Positions 11,935 through 22,659 of a DNA stretch of 64,000 bases are shown in pieces. How positions within the stretch are numbered: position 1 is the stretch's first letter; each line of letters opens with the position of its first letter. This stretch comes from Oreohelix idahoensis (taxonomy: Eukaryota > Mollusca > Gastropoda > Stylommatophora > Oreohelicidae), in NCBI GenBank assembly GCA_024509875.1, contig JAMPIV010009921.1, positions 49,750 through 113,749 of the forward strand. Reading direction: 5' to 3'. The notes beneath the pieces were generated by a model, which did no database searches, had not been told where the DNA came from, and saw only the letters and a list, made by a program, of their open reading frames with translations. Position numbers and translations under genes: made by a program.

Positions 11935-13137
11935 TTAAATACCTATCAAAATCGCCTCTATTTTGATATAAGTTATCAGCCCTGTGCCAGCCTCTGTATG
12001 ATCAATTGTAATTGTGTTGTGTTGAGTTTCCTTCATAATAATGTCGAAAATTCCTTTGATCAGGATGAGGTCGATTCCCAAATTTGTAACGTCCACGAAA
12101 AGATCCAATGTTTCGATCATTGTTCGACCAAAGTTCCTATCCACGCTCTGAGATCGAGGTCTCGTGTTGTTCATATGCACAGAGCGTGCTGCCTCAACTG
12201 GCAAAGCTTCTTTAATATTTTTATTACGGACAGCTTTTCCAGGATGCGCGGTCATAAATTGACGGCCTAAGATTTTCCATTGTTGACAATGACTCAGGAT
12301 TACGCTCATGTAGATATGCCAAAAAATCGGGACTAATGGACGACAAAACTTTGTCTCTTAATATAAGATCAAATAGGTCCTCAAATGTGCGCTTCATATT
12401 AGACAGTTCAATCCATCGTTTAAAACACATTGTGATTAAGGAAATAAATTCCCAAAGTCCTTGTTGGTGTCTAGAATTAGTCTTTTGAATAGTTGGCGAG
12501 GACCATCTTCATCCAATTGATATTTCCTTAAAAGCAATGCTCTAACAGAAATCATAATTTTTTATGCTCCCTTCATTCATTGTAAACACTGCTGATAATG
12601 CATCCCCTGTTAACAGTGACATCAAAGGAATACTCCATGACGATTTTTCTAATTTGTGTCCCTCACATACTTTTTCAAAGCGCTATAAAAAGCAAGAAAT
12701 ATCATCAATGTTTTGGTTAAATATTGGCAAGTGAAGTTTAAAAGATGCAGAAAAGGTTGTTTTTTCTTTCCTAGAAGAACCTTCCGCATCAGGAGTATTT
12801 TGTTTATTGTCATTCATTAACTTGAGTATTTCAAGTTCTGTAGTTGCCCTTTTCTGTTCTTGCTCCAACTGAGCTAATCTAACCTTCTGTTCTTTCACAG
12901 CGTTCCTTTCTTATATCTCATCTTGCCTTCTTTTTTCTTCTATCTCAGCCAACTGTTTCTTCTCTTCTGACTTACCTCTAACTCAGCTAACCTGAGCTTT
13001 TCATCTCTTTCTATTTCTGTCATACGTGCCCTTTTCTTTCTTTCCAGCCGTTTCTCTTCTTTGGCAATAGCATCTAATCTCTTGCTCTCCTTTTCACAGT
13101 CAGCAAGAGCAAACGTTTTCAGAGCTTCACCGTCCAT
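11935..13137 (-). pseudogene. gag remnant of Gmr1-like LTR element (right arm)
   Basis: Mirror of 5591-6792. The same charged coiled-coil start (12940-13137), second coiled-coil and capsid-entry piece (12683-12898), capsid piece (12224-12430) and basic tail (11935-12309) are present. The main interrupting stops are shared with the left arm, which dates the inactivation before the inverted duplication. One open piece of the left arm (6103-6291) is broken here by an extra base change near 12550. Confidence 0.85.
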
Positions 13138-16100
13138 ACCATGCTATTTGCCTAGTTTAATGAAATGTTCTAGAGTCGATAAGCAGCAAAAATGCAAAAT
13201 TTTTGAATTCTTAAAATCAATAAAAACTGACGAAACAGGGGTTAGACGTAGAGCTCGTAAAGGAGAACGAAATGACAGACAATGTTGAAAATAATCTCCT
13301 TTTGCAGGGGATAACACCATCTATGTGCAGATAAAAGAAAAATAGGACGGATAGTGTAGTTTGGAAGAGTTGTGCAAGAAAGAGTGTCAGTACAGCGGAA
13401 AATCATGTGGTTTTCCGAATCAAAATTTGATATAAATTCACTAACACGACCGATTATGGAAAACAGCATATGGATAGAAAGAAAAACGTATTGAGAATGG
13501 AAGACTATAACTCAAAAGGTGAGATGCCCGAAGCACAGATTTGGATTTTGTCTAACACAGTTTCGGTCGGATAGGCCATAATTTGGAAACTGAAACCAGA
13601 GTTACTGAACATGTCTTCTCGGACGCACGTTATCAACTTATAAAAGGAGACCACGAATAATAAAACTCACTTGCACATTGTACAGACAGAATGACGGAGG
13701 CTAGAAAGAGACGCTTGTTGAGGCTTACATCTTACTATCTGTTGCCGGGCAGCATTATTCTCCACAAAGCCAGTCTTTACTGACTTTATATAGATCCTGA
13801 GATCCCGTACCAGACCATACAGAATCCTTAATAATGTTTTTTTTTACTAATGTTACTCGTAAATCGTAATTCCCGTATATCACTGAATATAATGGCAATA
13901 GTAGTGACGTAAACAAATAGCAAAATTAAAATTACACTATCATATGCACAGCCTAAATGTATTTACATTTACATAGCTTCTTGTGGTTAAAGTGAAAATT
14001 TGGTAAGAAAACAAAGGAATTCAAAGTTATAAAAAAAAAAAAAATTCTGCTGAAACACTGCACAAAAATTGTATAGACAGTCATTTTGGTGTCACCCCCT
14101 CTGATGATGTCACCGGGTGCGGTGCGCATCCCCCGCACACCCTTAGTGACGCCACTGGTCGATATGTTATGAAAGTTTCATAAATCATGTTTGGTTTAAA
14201 TGGGATGCTTGTCGCCGATTGGAACCTGATAATATAACCCCACAGTGACTGAGTCCTTATCAGGACTAGTCCAGTTCTTATCAGGACTTAATGCAGTCCT
14301 TATCAGGGCTTACGTACCCTGCCATAAAGTTACAGCACTTTTCAGAGCTGACTTGTCAGGCCCTCTAGAGGGAGTAAGGGTGATTAAGACACCATACCAT
14401 ATAAGTGTGTACATAATTGTTGTAGGAACTGTAGTATATTCTGTATTATTTTATTTTAGAAAATGTTCTGCAGCTAGACAAACACCTATCTTGTCTCGCT
14501 ATCGCTTATTATGACTGATCCATGTATCATGCATATACCCGCAGACATCTGAAAACAATATCATCTCACATGCATTTGACTTGTAAGTAGTAAAACAAAA
14601 CCTAGCCACATGTCTAGACATTGTCCTCAGGTTCGTACTTGTCACCCAAAGTCAGAGGTTACTGAGCAAGAACTGTTCGAGATCAATGCTATTCGCCCCA
14701 GCTGTGTCTGGATTAGTAGAAGCACGACCTATCTGAAACTGTGCAACTCGTATAAACACTTCAACTATCAGAGAAGTTAAGTTCTATGTATTGACAATCA
14801 TGCATCCTTAAGTGAGAACTGTCAAGACTTGTTTAATGATGACAAATAGCACGATAACTTTAGAGTGAATAAGACTGGGAAGAATTCTATTATCCAACTA
14901 TTTGGAAAAGTCTACAATAACATTTTTTTGAGTTAGTTTATTAATTTAATTTAACTTCATCATCACCAGGTTTTTGTAAAATAATTCTTCATTGATTCCA
15001 TCGACATACATTCATAAGTCAGAACATGAAATATAGATGTAAATAAACAAATCTCATAATTGTACTCAAAAGCTTTATTAATTGAATATTGTTGAAGTTT
15101 AGTTTTATGAATTGTTTTATCACTAATAGTTACTTAGCGAAGGTGGGACCATAGGCTCTGACTTACTTTGAATTTTATATGTAGCAGTTACCTTCACAGT
15201 GATACCAGTGTACTTCTCTGACACTGGGACCTCACACCTCCTGGAGAGAATACTATTATCACAACACTTTATAAAACCTTCCGCCGCAAATGGCAACAGT
15301 TCACAACTGATAAAAATGGTAAATGATGTCATGAGTTGGCGAAGGACTTTACTCGGACAGCAATAGCAAACAATGGTGAAACTTTAATTACATAAACAAT
15401 AAAGTGGCGAGGGTTGAAATGATGAGCCCAACCTTCCTCTAAGGTTGGCAGTTTGATACATCAACAAATTCAATTCAACTAATTATACAAATGACTTGCT
15501 CTCTCGTTTTCCTTTTGCTGCTTCAGTTTCTAGCTGTCTCTAATTGCTATGGTGGTCACGACTTGGAAACTACTGCGATCAATATCTTTCTGATGTCATC
15601 ACAATTCTTCATTTATGTGAAATCATTTGTCTCTCTAACATTTTGACAAAATCCTCGGAATCTGTCTCTTATTTCTTCTGTGCTCTGCTTGGCGTATTAT
15701 GGTGAGACTGGCCTACCGCCAGGGGTGATAATTTCAGCCAAAGTCTATTATTTCCTACTTCTCATGACTAGTTGCTGTCTATTGTTTCTTCTCATGTACT
15801 AAACAATTTATCATATGTTGTCGAGACTCAACGTACCTGGTTGTCTTGAAAATATACACATTTCCTGTCTTACTGGCAACACTGCCAATCGTATCCACAG
15901 AAATGAATAACAAATAAAATATCACATATAATTGTGGCGTACACAGCGATTGAGTGTCTATACAATAATTTATTGTTCTGTCACCACAGAAACAACCAAA
16001 CCGTTCGGCATATTGTCCGATGATAGCTCTCAATTCTAATTGCCACTTCAACATTTAACACAAGCAAACTTGCTTCCTAACGCTAATCGCGTTTCAGATC

Positions 16101-16286
16101 TGACTGACCATATTTTGTAAAACGATTTCCAACGATAACTATTTCCCGAACACTCTAGAACAAAACATTTCACTCGAATTATAAATATCCCGTGCAATCT
16201 TAACGTAGCCGAGTTAACTCCAAACTAAAAACACGACTTTTTCTCAAGAGGCGTAAAACACTACAGTTGAAGGATTGTCGCCCTTT
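13138..16286. other. Non-coding part of right palindrome arm
   Basis: Mirror of 2435-5590. It lacks about 72 bp near 13183 that the left arm has, and carries about 64 bp near 15970-16035 that the left arm lacks. No gene recognised. Confidence 0.6.
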
Positions 16287-16300
16287 GATAATAAATCATA
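16287..16300. repeat. Target-site duplication, 5' side of LINE
   Basis: The 14 bases GATAATAAATCATA here recur at 19466-19479, directly after the LINE tail. This defines the inserted element as 16301-19465 and shows a full-length insertion by target-primed reverse transcription. Confidence 0.85.
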
Positions 16301-16420
16301 ACTCCGCCCATGCCGGTCCCAAGCCCGGATGAAAAAGGAGGAGGGCGGCCTGCATGGAGGCCGTAAGGAGGCAGCCCCTCCACCATGCAAAGGCCCAACA
16401 GGCCAATCACCTGTTTGTTT
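16301..16420 (+). ncRNA. Structured 5' end of LINE, possible self-cleaving ribozyme
   Basis: A GC-rich 120-base leader in AT-rich surroundings, starting at the element's first base. Visible complementarity: GGCCTG (16347-16352) with CAGGCC (16399-16404); GCATGG (16352-16357) with CCATGC at 16308-16313 or 16383-16388; GGAGG with CCTCC inside (16367-16382); CCGCCC with GGGCGG. Competing stems suggest a compact, possibly pseudoknotted fold. HDV-like ribozymes are known at the 5' ends of RTE and R2 type LINEs, and the location fits, but I could not fit a complete HDV consensus by eye. The left arm carries the same sequence at about 2301-2420. Confidence 0.35.
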
Positions 16421-16504
16421 TAAACCACGATTACGAGTAACACAAGAGAGAAAACCGGACTGATTCTAAAGGCGACGAACTGGAACGGACTACGGACTAC
16501 GACT

Positions 16505-17770
16505 TATGGAACATGGAACACAAGAAGTATAAATGGGAAGGAAGAGGAGCTGGTGGAAGAGATGAGGAAAGCAAAATTAGAAATCCTGGCTATAACGGAA
16601 ACAAAGAAAAAAGGACAAGGAGTCATGGATCTCAATGGCAACACGCTGCTCTACAGTGGTGTACCCATATCCGAAAGAGCTAAAGGGGGTGTGGGTTGCA
16701 TTGTGGCCCAAAATCAAAAAGATAGTATCAAGGGGTGGAACTTTGTCTCAGAGCGCATTATGGTTGTGAAACTAAAAGAAGGAGAAACCATAGTCAACCT
16801 GGTCATAGTGTATGGGCCAAATGAGGATGAGAGAGCAGAGGTCAAGGAGGAATTCTTCGAGCTGCTTCAAAGGACAGTGGATGACTGCCTAGATGAAGTT
16901 ATCATGCTCGGAGATTTTAATGCCAGAGTTGGAAATGACCATGCTAGATGGGGTGGAGTTATCGGAAGATATGGAGAAGACACTCTCAATGACAATGGAA
17001 AGCGACTCCTTAGATTCTGCAGTGAGCAGAATCTGATCATTACAAACACAAAGTTCCCCCATAAGCGCATACATGCATACACTAGATGTGAACCAACAAA
17101 GAATGAGAAGTCAATGATCGACTATGCCATTGTTCGGGAAAGCTCATTCAAATATGTCCGAGATGCAAGAGTCTGGAGGAAGCCAGAGATTGGAAGTGAT
17201 CACTACCTGCTAACAATCAAACGAACAACTGAAAGAGTTGCTCAGCCTAGGAACTGCTCAACATCACGCAAGAAACCAAGTAAACGAGCAGGAGAAATGA
17301 GCATTAGGACCTACAAGCTGAGAGAGCCAGAAATTAAGACCAGATATCAGGGGCTTATTGCTGCAGCGGTGAGCAATACAGAAGAACAACCTGATGACTT
17401 GGAAACCTTCTGGATTAAATTCAAGGATATCATAAAGACAGCTGCTGCAGAAGCATGTGGTGAAGTCCGACTTGGGAACCAGAGAAAGAGGACACCTTGG
17501 TGGACAGAGGAAGTCAAAGAGAAAATAAGAGAGAAGAAAATGGCATGGAAACAATACTTAGGAGCTAAAAACACAACAGGACAAATGGAAAAATATAGAG
17601 AATATGTGACACTCAGAACAGAAGTAAAGAACAAAGTGCTAGCAGCAAAACAGAAGTCCTGGGAAGAATTTGGAGAAAAGCTAGAAAAAGATGCACAAGA
17701 AAACCAGAAATTGTTCTATAAGACCCTAAAGAACATGAGGAAGGAAAACAATGCCCTCTCAAATTTATAA
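16505..17770 (+). CDS. LINE endonuclease (N-terminal part of LINE polyprotein)
   Basis: Apurinic-type (EEP) endonuclease that nicks the target DNA. Motifs in order: TWN at the start (catalytic Asn side), ITETK (Glu), YGPN, GDFNAR (Asp and Asn), MIDYA and GSDH (Asp-His pair). The frame is open from 16424 and the first conserved motif lies before any in-frame ATG, so the start given is the first codon of the conserved block. GTG at 16553 and ATG at 16562 fall inside the domain and are not likely true starts. After the nuclease comes a basic linker (about 17230-17760). The frame closes at 17770 because one A is missing from a short A run that the left-arm copy has intact. Confidence 0.85.
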   Translation, partial: YGTWNTRSINGKEEELVEEMRKAKLEILAITETKKKGQGVMDLNGNTLLYSGVPISERAKGGVGCIVAQNQKDSIKGWNFVSERIMVVKLKEGETIVNLVIVYGPNEDERAEVKEEFFELLQRTVDDCLDEVIMLGDFNARVGNDHARWGGVIGRYGEDTLNDNGKRLLRFCSEQNLIITNTKFPHKRIHAYTRCEPTKNEKSMIDYAIVRESSFKYVRDARVWRKPEIGSDHYLLTIKRTTERVAQPRNCSTSRKKPSKRAGEMSIRTYKLREPEIKTRYQGLIAAAVSNTEEQPDDLETFWIKFKDIIKTAAAEACGEVRLGNQRKRTPWWTEEVKEKIREKKMAWKQYLGAKNTTGQMEKYREYVTLRTEVKNKVLAAKQKSWEEFGEKLEKDAQENQKLFYKTLKNMRKENNALSNL

Positions 17771-17787
17771 AGGACAAGCAAGGCAAA

Positions 17788-19356
17788 TTGCTTACTGCCC
17801 CGAAGGAAGTAATGGAAAGATGGAAAGAATATTTCTCAGAACTCCTTGATGGTGAGCAAGGTCAAACATCAGAAATGATAACCACTAGCACAGAAGAGGA
17901 AACCAATGATGATGAAGATGACATAAAGATGGAAGAACTGAAGGCAGCACTGGAGAAAATCAAGATGGGCAAAGCAGCAGGTCATGATGGTATAACACCA
18001 GAAATGGTTAAGTACATGGGAGCATCAGGCGACCTGTTACTCTTAAGGGTCCTACAGGCAGCATGGTGCAACAAGACCATACCAAAGGATTGGGAGATCG
18101 CCATCATAACACCAATTTTCAAAAAGGGTGACAACCGACAGTGTGAAAACCATAGAGGCATATCCCTTCTCAGTGTCCCTGGAAAAATCTACTCTAGAAT
18201 CCTAGAGCAGAGACTCCGACGCCTAGCTGAGCCACAATTGGATGAGGTCCAGTGCGGATTCCGAGCAAACCGAAGTACTCAAGACCTAATCTTCACACTC
18301 AGACAGCTGAGTGAAAAGGCCCTTGAGTATAAAAGTGAGATCCATCTTTGTTTCATAGATCTGGAAAAGGCGTTTGACAGGGTCCCTTGGAGCAAACTTT
18401 GGGACTGTTTGGCAAGGAAGAATATTCCAGCACCTCTGATTCATGCTATACAGAGCTTCTACAAGTCTTGCAGAAATTATGTGAGGACAGCAAACCATAA
18501 GTCAGAAGAGTTCAGGACCACCACTGGTGTAAGACAAGGTGATATCCTATCACCTTACCTCTTCATACTCCTTATGGACGATGTCATCAAGGCATGTAAG
18601 GAGAGAACAAGAAAGTATTCAGTGGGGTACTGGAAGATGAGACAGGTCTATATTTCAGAGCTGGCATTTGCTGATGATGTTGTCCTGATTGCTAAATCAG
18701 AGGCACATCTCCAATCCAACCTGCAAGTCTGGAAGGAAGAGCTGGAGAAGAGAGGGATGGTCATAAGCAGCTCTAAAACAAAATCCATGGTGATATCACG
18801 AGAAGAAAGAAGGCATCAGATTAAGCTGGGAGAACAGGTCCTGGAGCAGGTTGACCACTTTAAATACCTCGAAGCTATTATAGACCGAAAGGGAGGCATC
18901 AAAGAAGAGTTGGCCACTCGAAAAGCAGCAGCTGGGAGACTTTTTCAGGCCATAAATCGAGGATTCCTCAGCAAGAGAGAGGTTGGTAAGAAAACGAAGA
19001 TGGCTGTATACCGCTCCACCTATGTCCCAGTCTTGACATATGGATGCGAGTCATGGGCAATGACTACAACCCATAAAAGCCAGATCCAAACCTCAGAAAT
19101 GAGGTATCTGAGGAAGGTGGTTGAAGTAACAAGAAGAGACATGGTACGCAACCAGACGATACGTCAAGGCCTAAAATGCCACCCCCTACAGACCCAAGTA
19201 GAACAGTCCCAACTAAGATGGTTTGGCCATGTCTGCAGAATGGGAGAAGATCGGCTACCACGACAAGCATGGGAAACAAAGAGCCAAGGATCCAGACCCC
19301 GAGGACGACCCAGAGTCCGCTGGGAGGACAACATTAGACAATCTTTGAAGGACTGA
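17788..19356 (+). CDS. LINE reverse transcriptase (C-terminal part of LINE polyprotein)
   Basis: 522 codons, in a different frame from the endonuclease piece. RT motifs are clear: GKAAGHDGI, ITPIFKKGD, RGISLLS, the FIDLEKAFD block with the catalytic aspartate, GVRQGDILSPYLF, and FADD with the catalytic aspartate pair. The thumb follows, then a C-terminal region with YGCESW and a WFGHVCRM...RPRGRPRVRW block typical of invertebrate endonuclease-RT LINEs. All catalytic residues are present, so the only obvious defect of this copy is the one-base frameshift upstream. The start at 17788 is only the first in-frame methionine-capable codon and not a real initiation site. Confidence 0.9.
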   Translation: MLTAPKEVMERWKEYFSELLDGEQGQTSEMITTSTEEETNDDEDDIKMEELKAALEKIKMGKAAGHDGITPEMVKYMGASGDLLLLRVLQAAWCNKTIPKDWEIAIITPIFKKGDNRQCENHRGISLLSVPGKIYSRILEQRLRRLAEPQLDEVQCGFRANRSTQDLIFTLRQLSEKALEYKSEIHLCFIDLEKAFDRVPWSKLWDCLARKNIPAPLIHAIQSFYKSCRNYVRTANHKSEEFRTTTGVRQGDILSPYLFILLMDDVIKACKERTRKYSVGYWKMRQVYISELAFADDVVLIAKSEAHLQSNLQVWKEELEKRGMVISSSKTKSMVISREERRHQIKLGEQVLEQVDHFKYLEAIIDRKGGIKEELATRKAAAGRLFQAINRGFLSKREVGKKTKMAVYRSTYVPVLTYGCESWAMTTTHKSQIQTSEMRYLRKVVEVTRRDMVRNQTIRQGLKCHPLQTQVEQSQLRWFGHVCRMGEDRLPRQAWETKSQGSRPRGRPRVRWEDNIRQSLKD

Positions 19357-19465
19357 GGACTGGAATGGAACCAGGCCAGGAGGAAGACAGCCGATAGAAT
19401 AGTCTGGCGCTCTCTCTTCCAAACCTCTACACCTCACGGTAGAAGGGGAACGACTAAGTAAGTAA

Positions 19466-19479
19466 GATAATAAATCATA
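19466..19479. repeat. Target-site duplication, 3' side of LINE
   Basis: Second copy of the 14 bases found at 16287-16300, immediately after the TAAG tail. Confidence 0.85.
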
Positions 19480-19918
19480 TAAGTCATGGATTTTCGCCCT
19501 TTGTTTTAAATTATAAGTCCGTTAATTTGTATTATGCAAATGTTTAGAACCGGATTTCTGAAACTTTAACTTCCTGTTACATATGTAATACGTTGTCAAT
19601 GGGGCTTCACTTTTGATCCACCCTGTATATTTGTTTTGCTGTCTCCCGTTGTAAAATAAAACCCACCTCATATGAAGAGCATCCGACTGACAGAGTGGTA
19701 ATGCTTCTCGCAGTAAAAAAATAATGGGTTGCAGGCACAAACCTACTAGCTTCAGGGCTCAGTCTACGCAGTTGTAAATTGGTACCTAACTCTTCTGTTG
19801 AGCTAGGGAAGGCAAAGGCCGAGAGAAAGAGAGCTGGTCACCACACATCATAAAACTTGACAAAAGATATTGAAGTCTCTATCATTTCACTCCCTCCGGC
19901 AGTATCTGATATGGGACA
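19480..19918. other. Non-coding, no gene seen
   Basis: Contains a stretch near 19600-19630 that, read on the minus strand, begins ACAGGGTGGATCAAAAGT, like the end of a mariner-type or MITE element. I see no matching second end. A 72-codon minus ORF here has no features. Confidence 0.4.
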
Positions 19919-20204
19919 CCCTTAAAGTTTTGGGAGCCGCGGTAGCATAGTGGTTAGTGCACTGGCTTCCTAGCTCAGTGGTATATGGTTCGATCCCCAG
20001 ATGAGGTGGGATTTTTTTAGGCCGCAAACGGCTCCTGGGTCGACCCAGCCCCAAATGGGTACCAGAGCAACTCTGGGAAGGTTAAGGCGGCCGGCGTGAT
20101 GCTGACCACATCACCCCTAGTGTGCCGACGGTCAAGAAAAAATGGGCCTAACACCATATTCCCAATATGCCTCAATGGGCATGTAACGGGATCCCTTAAC
20201 GTTT
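19919..20204 (+). mobile_element. tRNA-derived SINE with target duplication
   Basis: The head has RNA polymerase III promoter boxes: an A box around TAGCATAGTGG (19943-19953) and a B box GGTTCGATCCC (19987-19997). A non-tRNA body follows to 20192. The ends are flanked by CCCTTAAAGTTT (19919-19930) and CCCTTAACGTTT (20193-20204), a 12-bp target duplication with one mismatch. SINEs are non-coding and move with LINE machinery; which partner LINE is used cannot be told, because the tail has no obvious match to the LINE here. Confidence 0.8.
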
Positions 20205-21239
20205 ATTTTACGAGATTCGTTCTCGCATAACTAATACAATTCTTAATTAGCACGTGTTTATAGCATTTTTTGTTTGTTCTTTTGTAATAAATGTTTGATA
20301 TTTTTCAATGAATTATTAAGCAACAGGGAGGTATGTTCAGACATGTTGGAAAAGAAATGATTAGAAAACAACTAGTGCAACGAGCAGCATGTTCAAACGT
20401 ATTCTTTTCCTTTCCATTCACTAAGACAATATTTAGTTCCCGCATTTGTGCCCGTATCGGCTGCAAATATTAATTAAGTGGTAGGTTTCTGGCAGCTTTG
20501 TTTAAATGTTTGTTTGTTCTTTAATTGTTATTTCTGTAACACCAAAGGACCTAATAATCCTTAATATGCATAAAACACTTTGATGTGTTTATTCTCTTTA
20601 CTAATTTACAACTACACGATTCCTTTAAACAGATTTAGCAGGGAAAACTTTTACAAACTTGTTTTTATTATTAAATGTGTTTTGGAAAGCGCATTGTTTC
20701 AGAACTATTATATTATATCCATTTTCCTTACAACATGAATTTGTGTTATCTGTTTAATGAAGGAATAAGGAGCTCTGGGATTGTTGTTCTAGAATTTAGT
20801 ACATATCGGTAAGTAAGAAACACGGACATGGCAATACAGAGGTTATAGTTAAAGGGTCATAGTTAGATAATATTTAAAGAGCGCATTTTGGACGTTTTCT
20901 CTATTTTACAGCTGTTTTGTAAGTTTGCAAGGTCCTATAATATTCATGGGAATAGCGTAAACGTCGTTAACATGGCACACTTCATTAGTATACAGATGAC
21001 GAAAAGAGAAGAGGAAACTAGAAGATAGATAATTCCCCTAATATAACAAAATCAGCAGTTCAAGTGATAATCGGCGATAATGTACTATATCTTATAGCGA
21101 AGGAATAAAACTGCGAAATATACGTGAGTATCTTAAAAGTTTATTTTTCGCAGAGCAGAAGAAATCTCCATTTTACTTCTGAAGCACGTCATAGGTTAAC
21201 CGGCTTACTGAGACGCCATCTTTGAAAAAGCAAGGAGAA
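20205..21239. other. Non-coding, contains one copy of a dispersed repeat
   Basis: No gene seen. 20740-20805 matches 21822-21886 in direct orientation with a few changes. Confidence 0.5.
20740..20805. repeat. Dispersed direct repeat, copy 1
   Basis: About 65 bp shared with 21822-21886, including GAGCTCTGGGATTGTTGTTC in one copy. Function unknown; probably a fragment of a longer interspersed repeat. Confidence 0.6.
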
Positions 21240-21393
21240 TTCTCTAAGTACCATCTGTCGAAGAAGAGAGCTGGAAACAGAGGTGAAAACGATGAGGAAA
21301 ACATGGAAAGAACTTGAGATGATGGCACGTAACAGGAGGACTTGGCATGTGTTTGTTGAAGGCCTATGCTCCTTTGGGAGTGGAGGGTTATGA
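21240..21393 (+). pseudogene. 3' end of a LINE ORF (5'-truncated copy)
   Basis: Translating to the stop at 21391-21393 gives a tail with TWKELE, NRRTWHVFVEGLCSFGSGGL, the kind of C-terminus found at the end of RTE-like endonuclease-RT proteins. It is followed directly by a GAT repeat (21391-21402), a typical short-repeat 3' tail. The catalytic parts are absent, as in a dead-on-arrival insertion. It is a different family from the 16301 LINE. Confidence 0.65.
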
Positions 21394-21821
21394 TGATGAT
21401 GACCATCAGTCGTGTAGAGATTGACCAGTGTTGTGAGGTATTTCTACGCGTGCACTTTCGGTAGTGTGTTTGTGACATTCATAACAACTAGGTTGCTGCA
21501 AACATTTCTCTGTGTTTTGCTTCATTAGACGTTATTCTCTGAAGAGATCCTTTTCAATTAGTCAAACGCACAAACTCCGGATGTACACAGTCAAAATACC
21601 TAGGGAGGGACGGTTAACCAAAATGTAGAGGAATATGTTTATTACAGCAAGAGATCTTTTATGTACTTGCTGGTGGTCTAGTCCAAAGCTGAATCACAAC
21701 GTTATATAAAGATAATAGTGGAAGAATAGTTAAGCAGAAACAGGGATATTATACATAGACGTTGAATTAAATTGTTAAGTTAAATATGTAGTTATGGAAA
21801 TTTTGTTGTCCATGTGAATCA

Positions 21822-21886
21822 TTTGTGTTATCTGTTAATGAAGGAATAACGAGCTCTGGGATTGTTGTTCTAGAATTTATTACATA
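21822..21886. repeat. Dispersed direct repeat, copy 2
   Basis: Second copy of 20740-20805. Just before it, ATGTGAATCATT (about 21811-21822) also recurs near 22940, which may mark the target duplication of an insertion spanning roughly 21823-22939. Confidence 0.5.
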
Positions 21887-22259
21887 CTGATAATTTAGTT
21901 AATTCATACTGGGTACATAACTGATAATAGTCGAGTTTTATCACCACTGATACAGCTAAAGTGATTCATTCAGTTGATAAAGGCGTAAAGTAGTGATAAT
22001 AGATATTGTGCGGTTAAGTGATGAAGGCACAAATGGGTTCTCCTTATATATTCCACGCCCACTCAGGGCTATTTGTAAATATGTCACTACTGTTCCTATG
22101 CCTTGGTATGTTCAAAGTGTGTGTGTACTGACACATTCGTCCACCACAATAACACACATAGGATTCATGGATCGTTGAACGCTGAGTAACGTTGAAGCAC
22201 AGTTTATTTACGTTACAATACGATCACACTGACATAGACGACAGACAGCATAGATACAA

Positions 22260-22610
22260 GCATTAATCACAGCGCCTAGTGGCACACACCTCATAGAAAT
22301 ACACATCCACCATGTTCCTTAAAGAACTGCATTCACCGCAGTTATACATATGGCCTCTTCAGAGAGACTGCTCACATCGCAGTACTATAAAATTTATCAA
22401 ATAGCGGTGCACTTCCTATAGAAGATGCACATGAACGATTTTCCTCAAAAGACTACGTCTCCCCTTCTCAACAAAGGCTGCTCCCCGGCAGTTGAATAAT
22501 CATCGTCGCTATCCCTTCATAAGGCCCAATAATAAATCGTGGTGCACTCCTCATCAGACGTGCACAATAGCAAAATCCCTCAAAGGCTGCCTTCACCGCA
22601 GTTATAAATA
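22260..22610. repeat. Cluster of short CTGC/GCAG hairpins
   Basis: Four short inverted repeats with CTGC on one side and GCAG on the other, at about 22328, 22367, 22468 and 22576. Several are followed by similar AT-rich words, and two are interleaved with a GTGCAC...GTGCAC-like motif. The copies are degenerate and unevenly spaced. Could be a decayed satellite or the 5' part of the LINE copy that ends at 22925. No protein coding seen. Confidence 0.5.
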
Positions 22611-22659
22611 TCGCCTTATAAAGTCGACAAATAAGAGAAGACTCTAGGCAGAAATATGT

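Larger units (their letters stand above)
9925..18720. repeat. Right arm of giant inverted repeat
   Basis: Mirror image of 1-8925. The inner boundary is sharp: identity stops just after the shared block around 9925-9945 (left 8905-8925). The single-copy spacer 8926-9924 continues the integrase of the left-arm pol remnant, so the left arm plus spacer is the contiguous version and the right arm is the copied one. The right arm lacks about 175 bp of RT-coding sequence near 10790 and has a small insertion near 10212 compared with the left. How far the symmetry continues past 18720 cannot be known, because the left arm leaves the window. Confidence 0.95.
16301..19465 (+). mobile_element. Full-length RTE-like LINE (right arm)
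   Basis: About 3.17 kb between 14-bp target duplications. Order: GC-rich structured 5' end (16301-16420), EEP endonuclease, reverse transcriptase, a C-terminal RWFGH...RPRGRPRVRW block, and a 3' end finishing in short TAAG repeats (19454-19465) instead of a long poly-A, as in RTE-type and related elements. It encodes one polyprotein, split by a single-base deletion at about 17750. The clade call rests on motif style and the tail; a neighbouring clade such as Proto2 is possible. Confidence 0.9.

Noticed and set aside
19595..19632. Mariner-like terminal word on the minus strand
   Set aside because: No second inverted end and no TA duplication found.
21173..21478. 101-codon minus-strand ORF
   Set aside because: It overlaps a plus-strand LINE C-terminus with a matching stop and GAT tail; no motif of its own.
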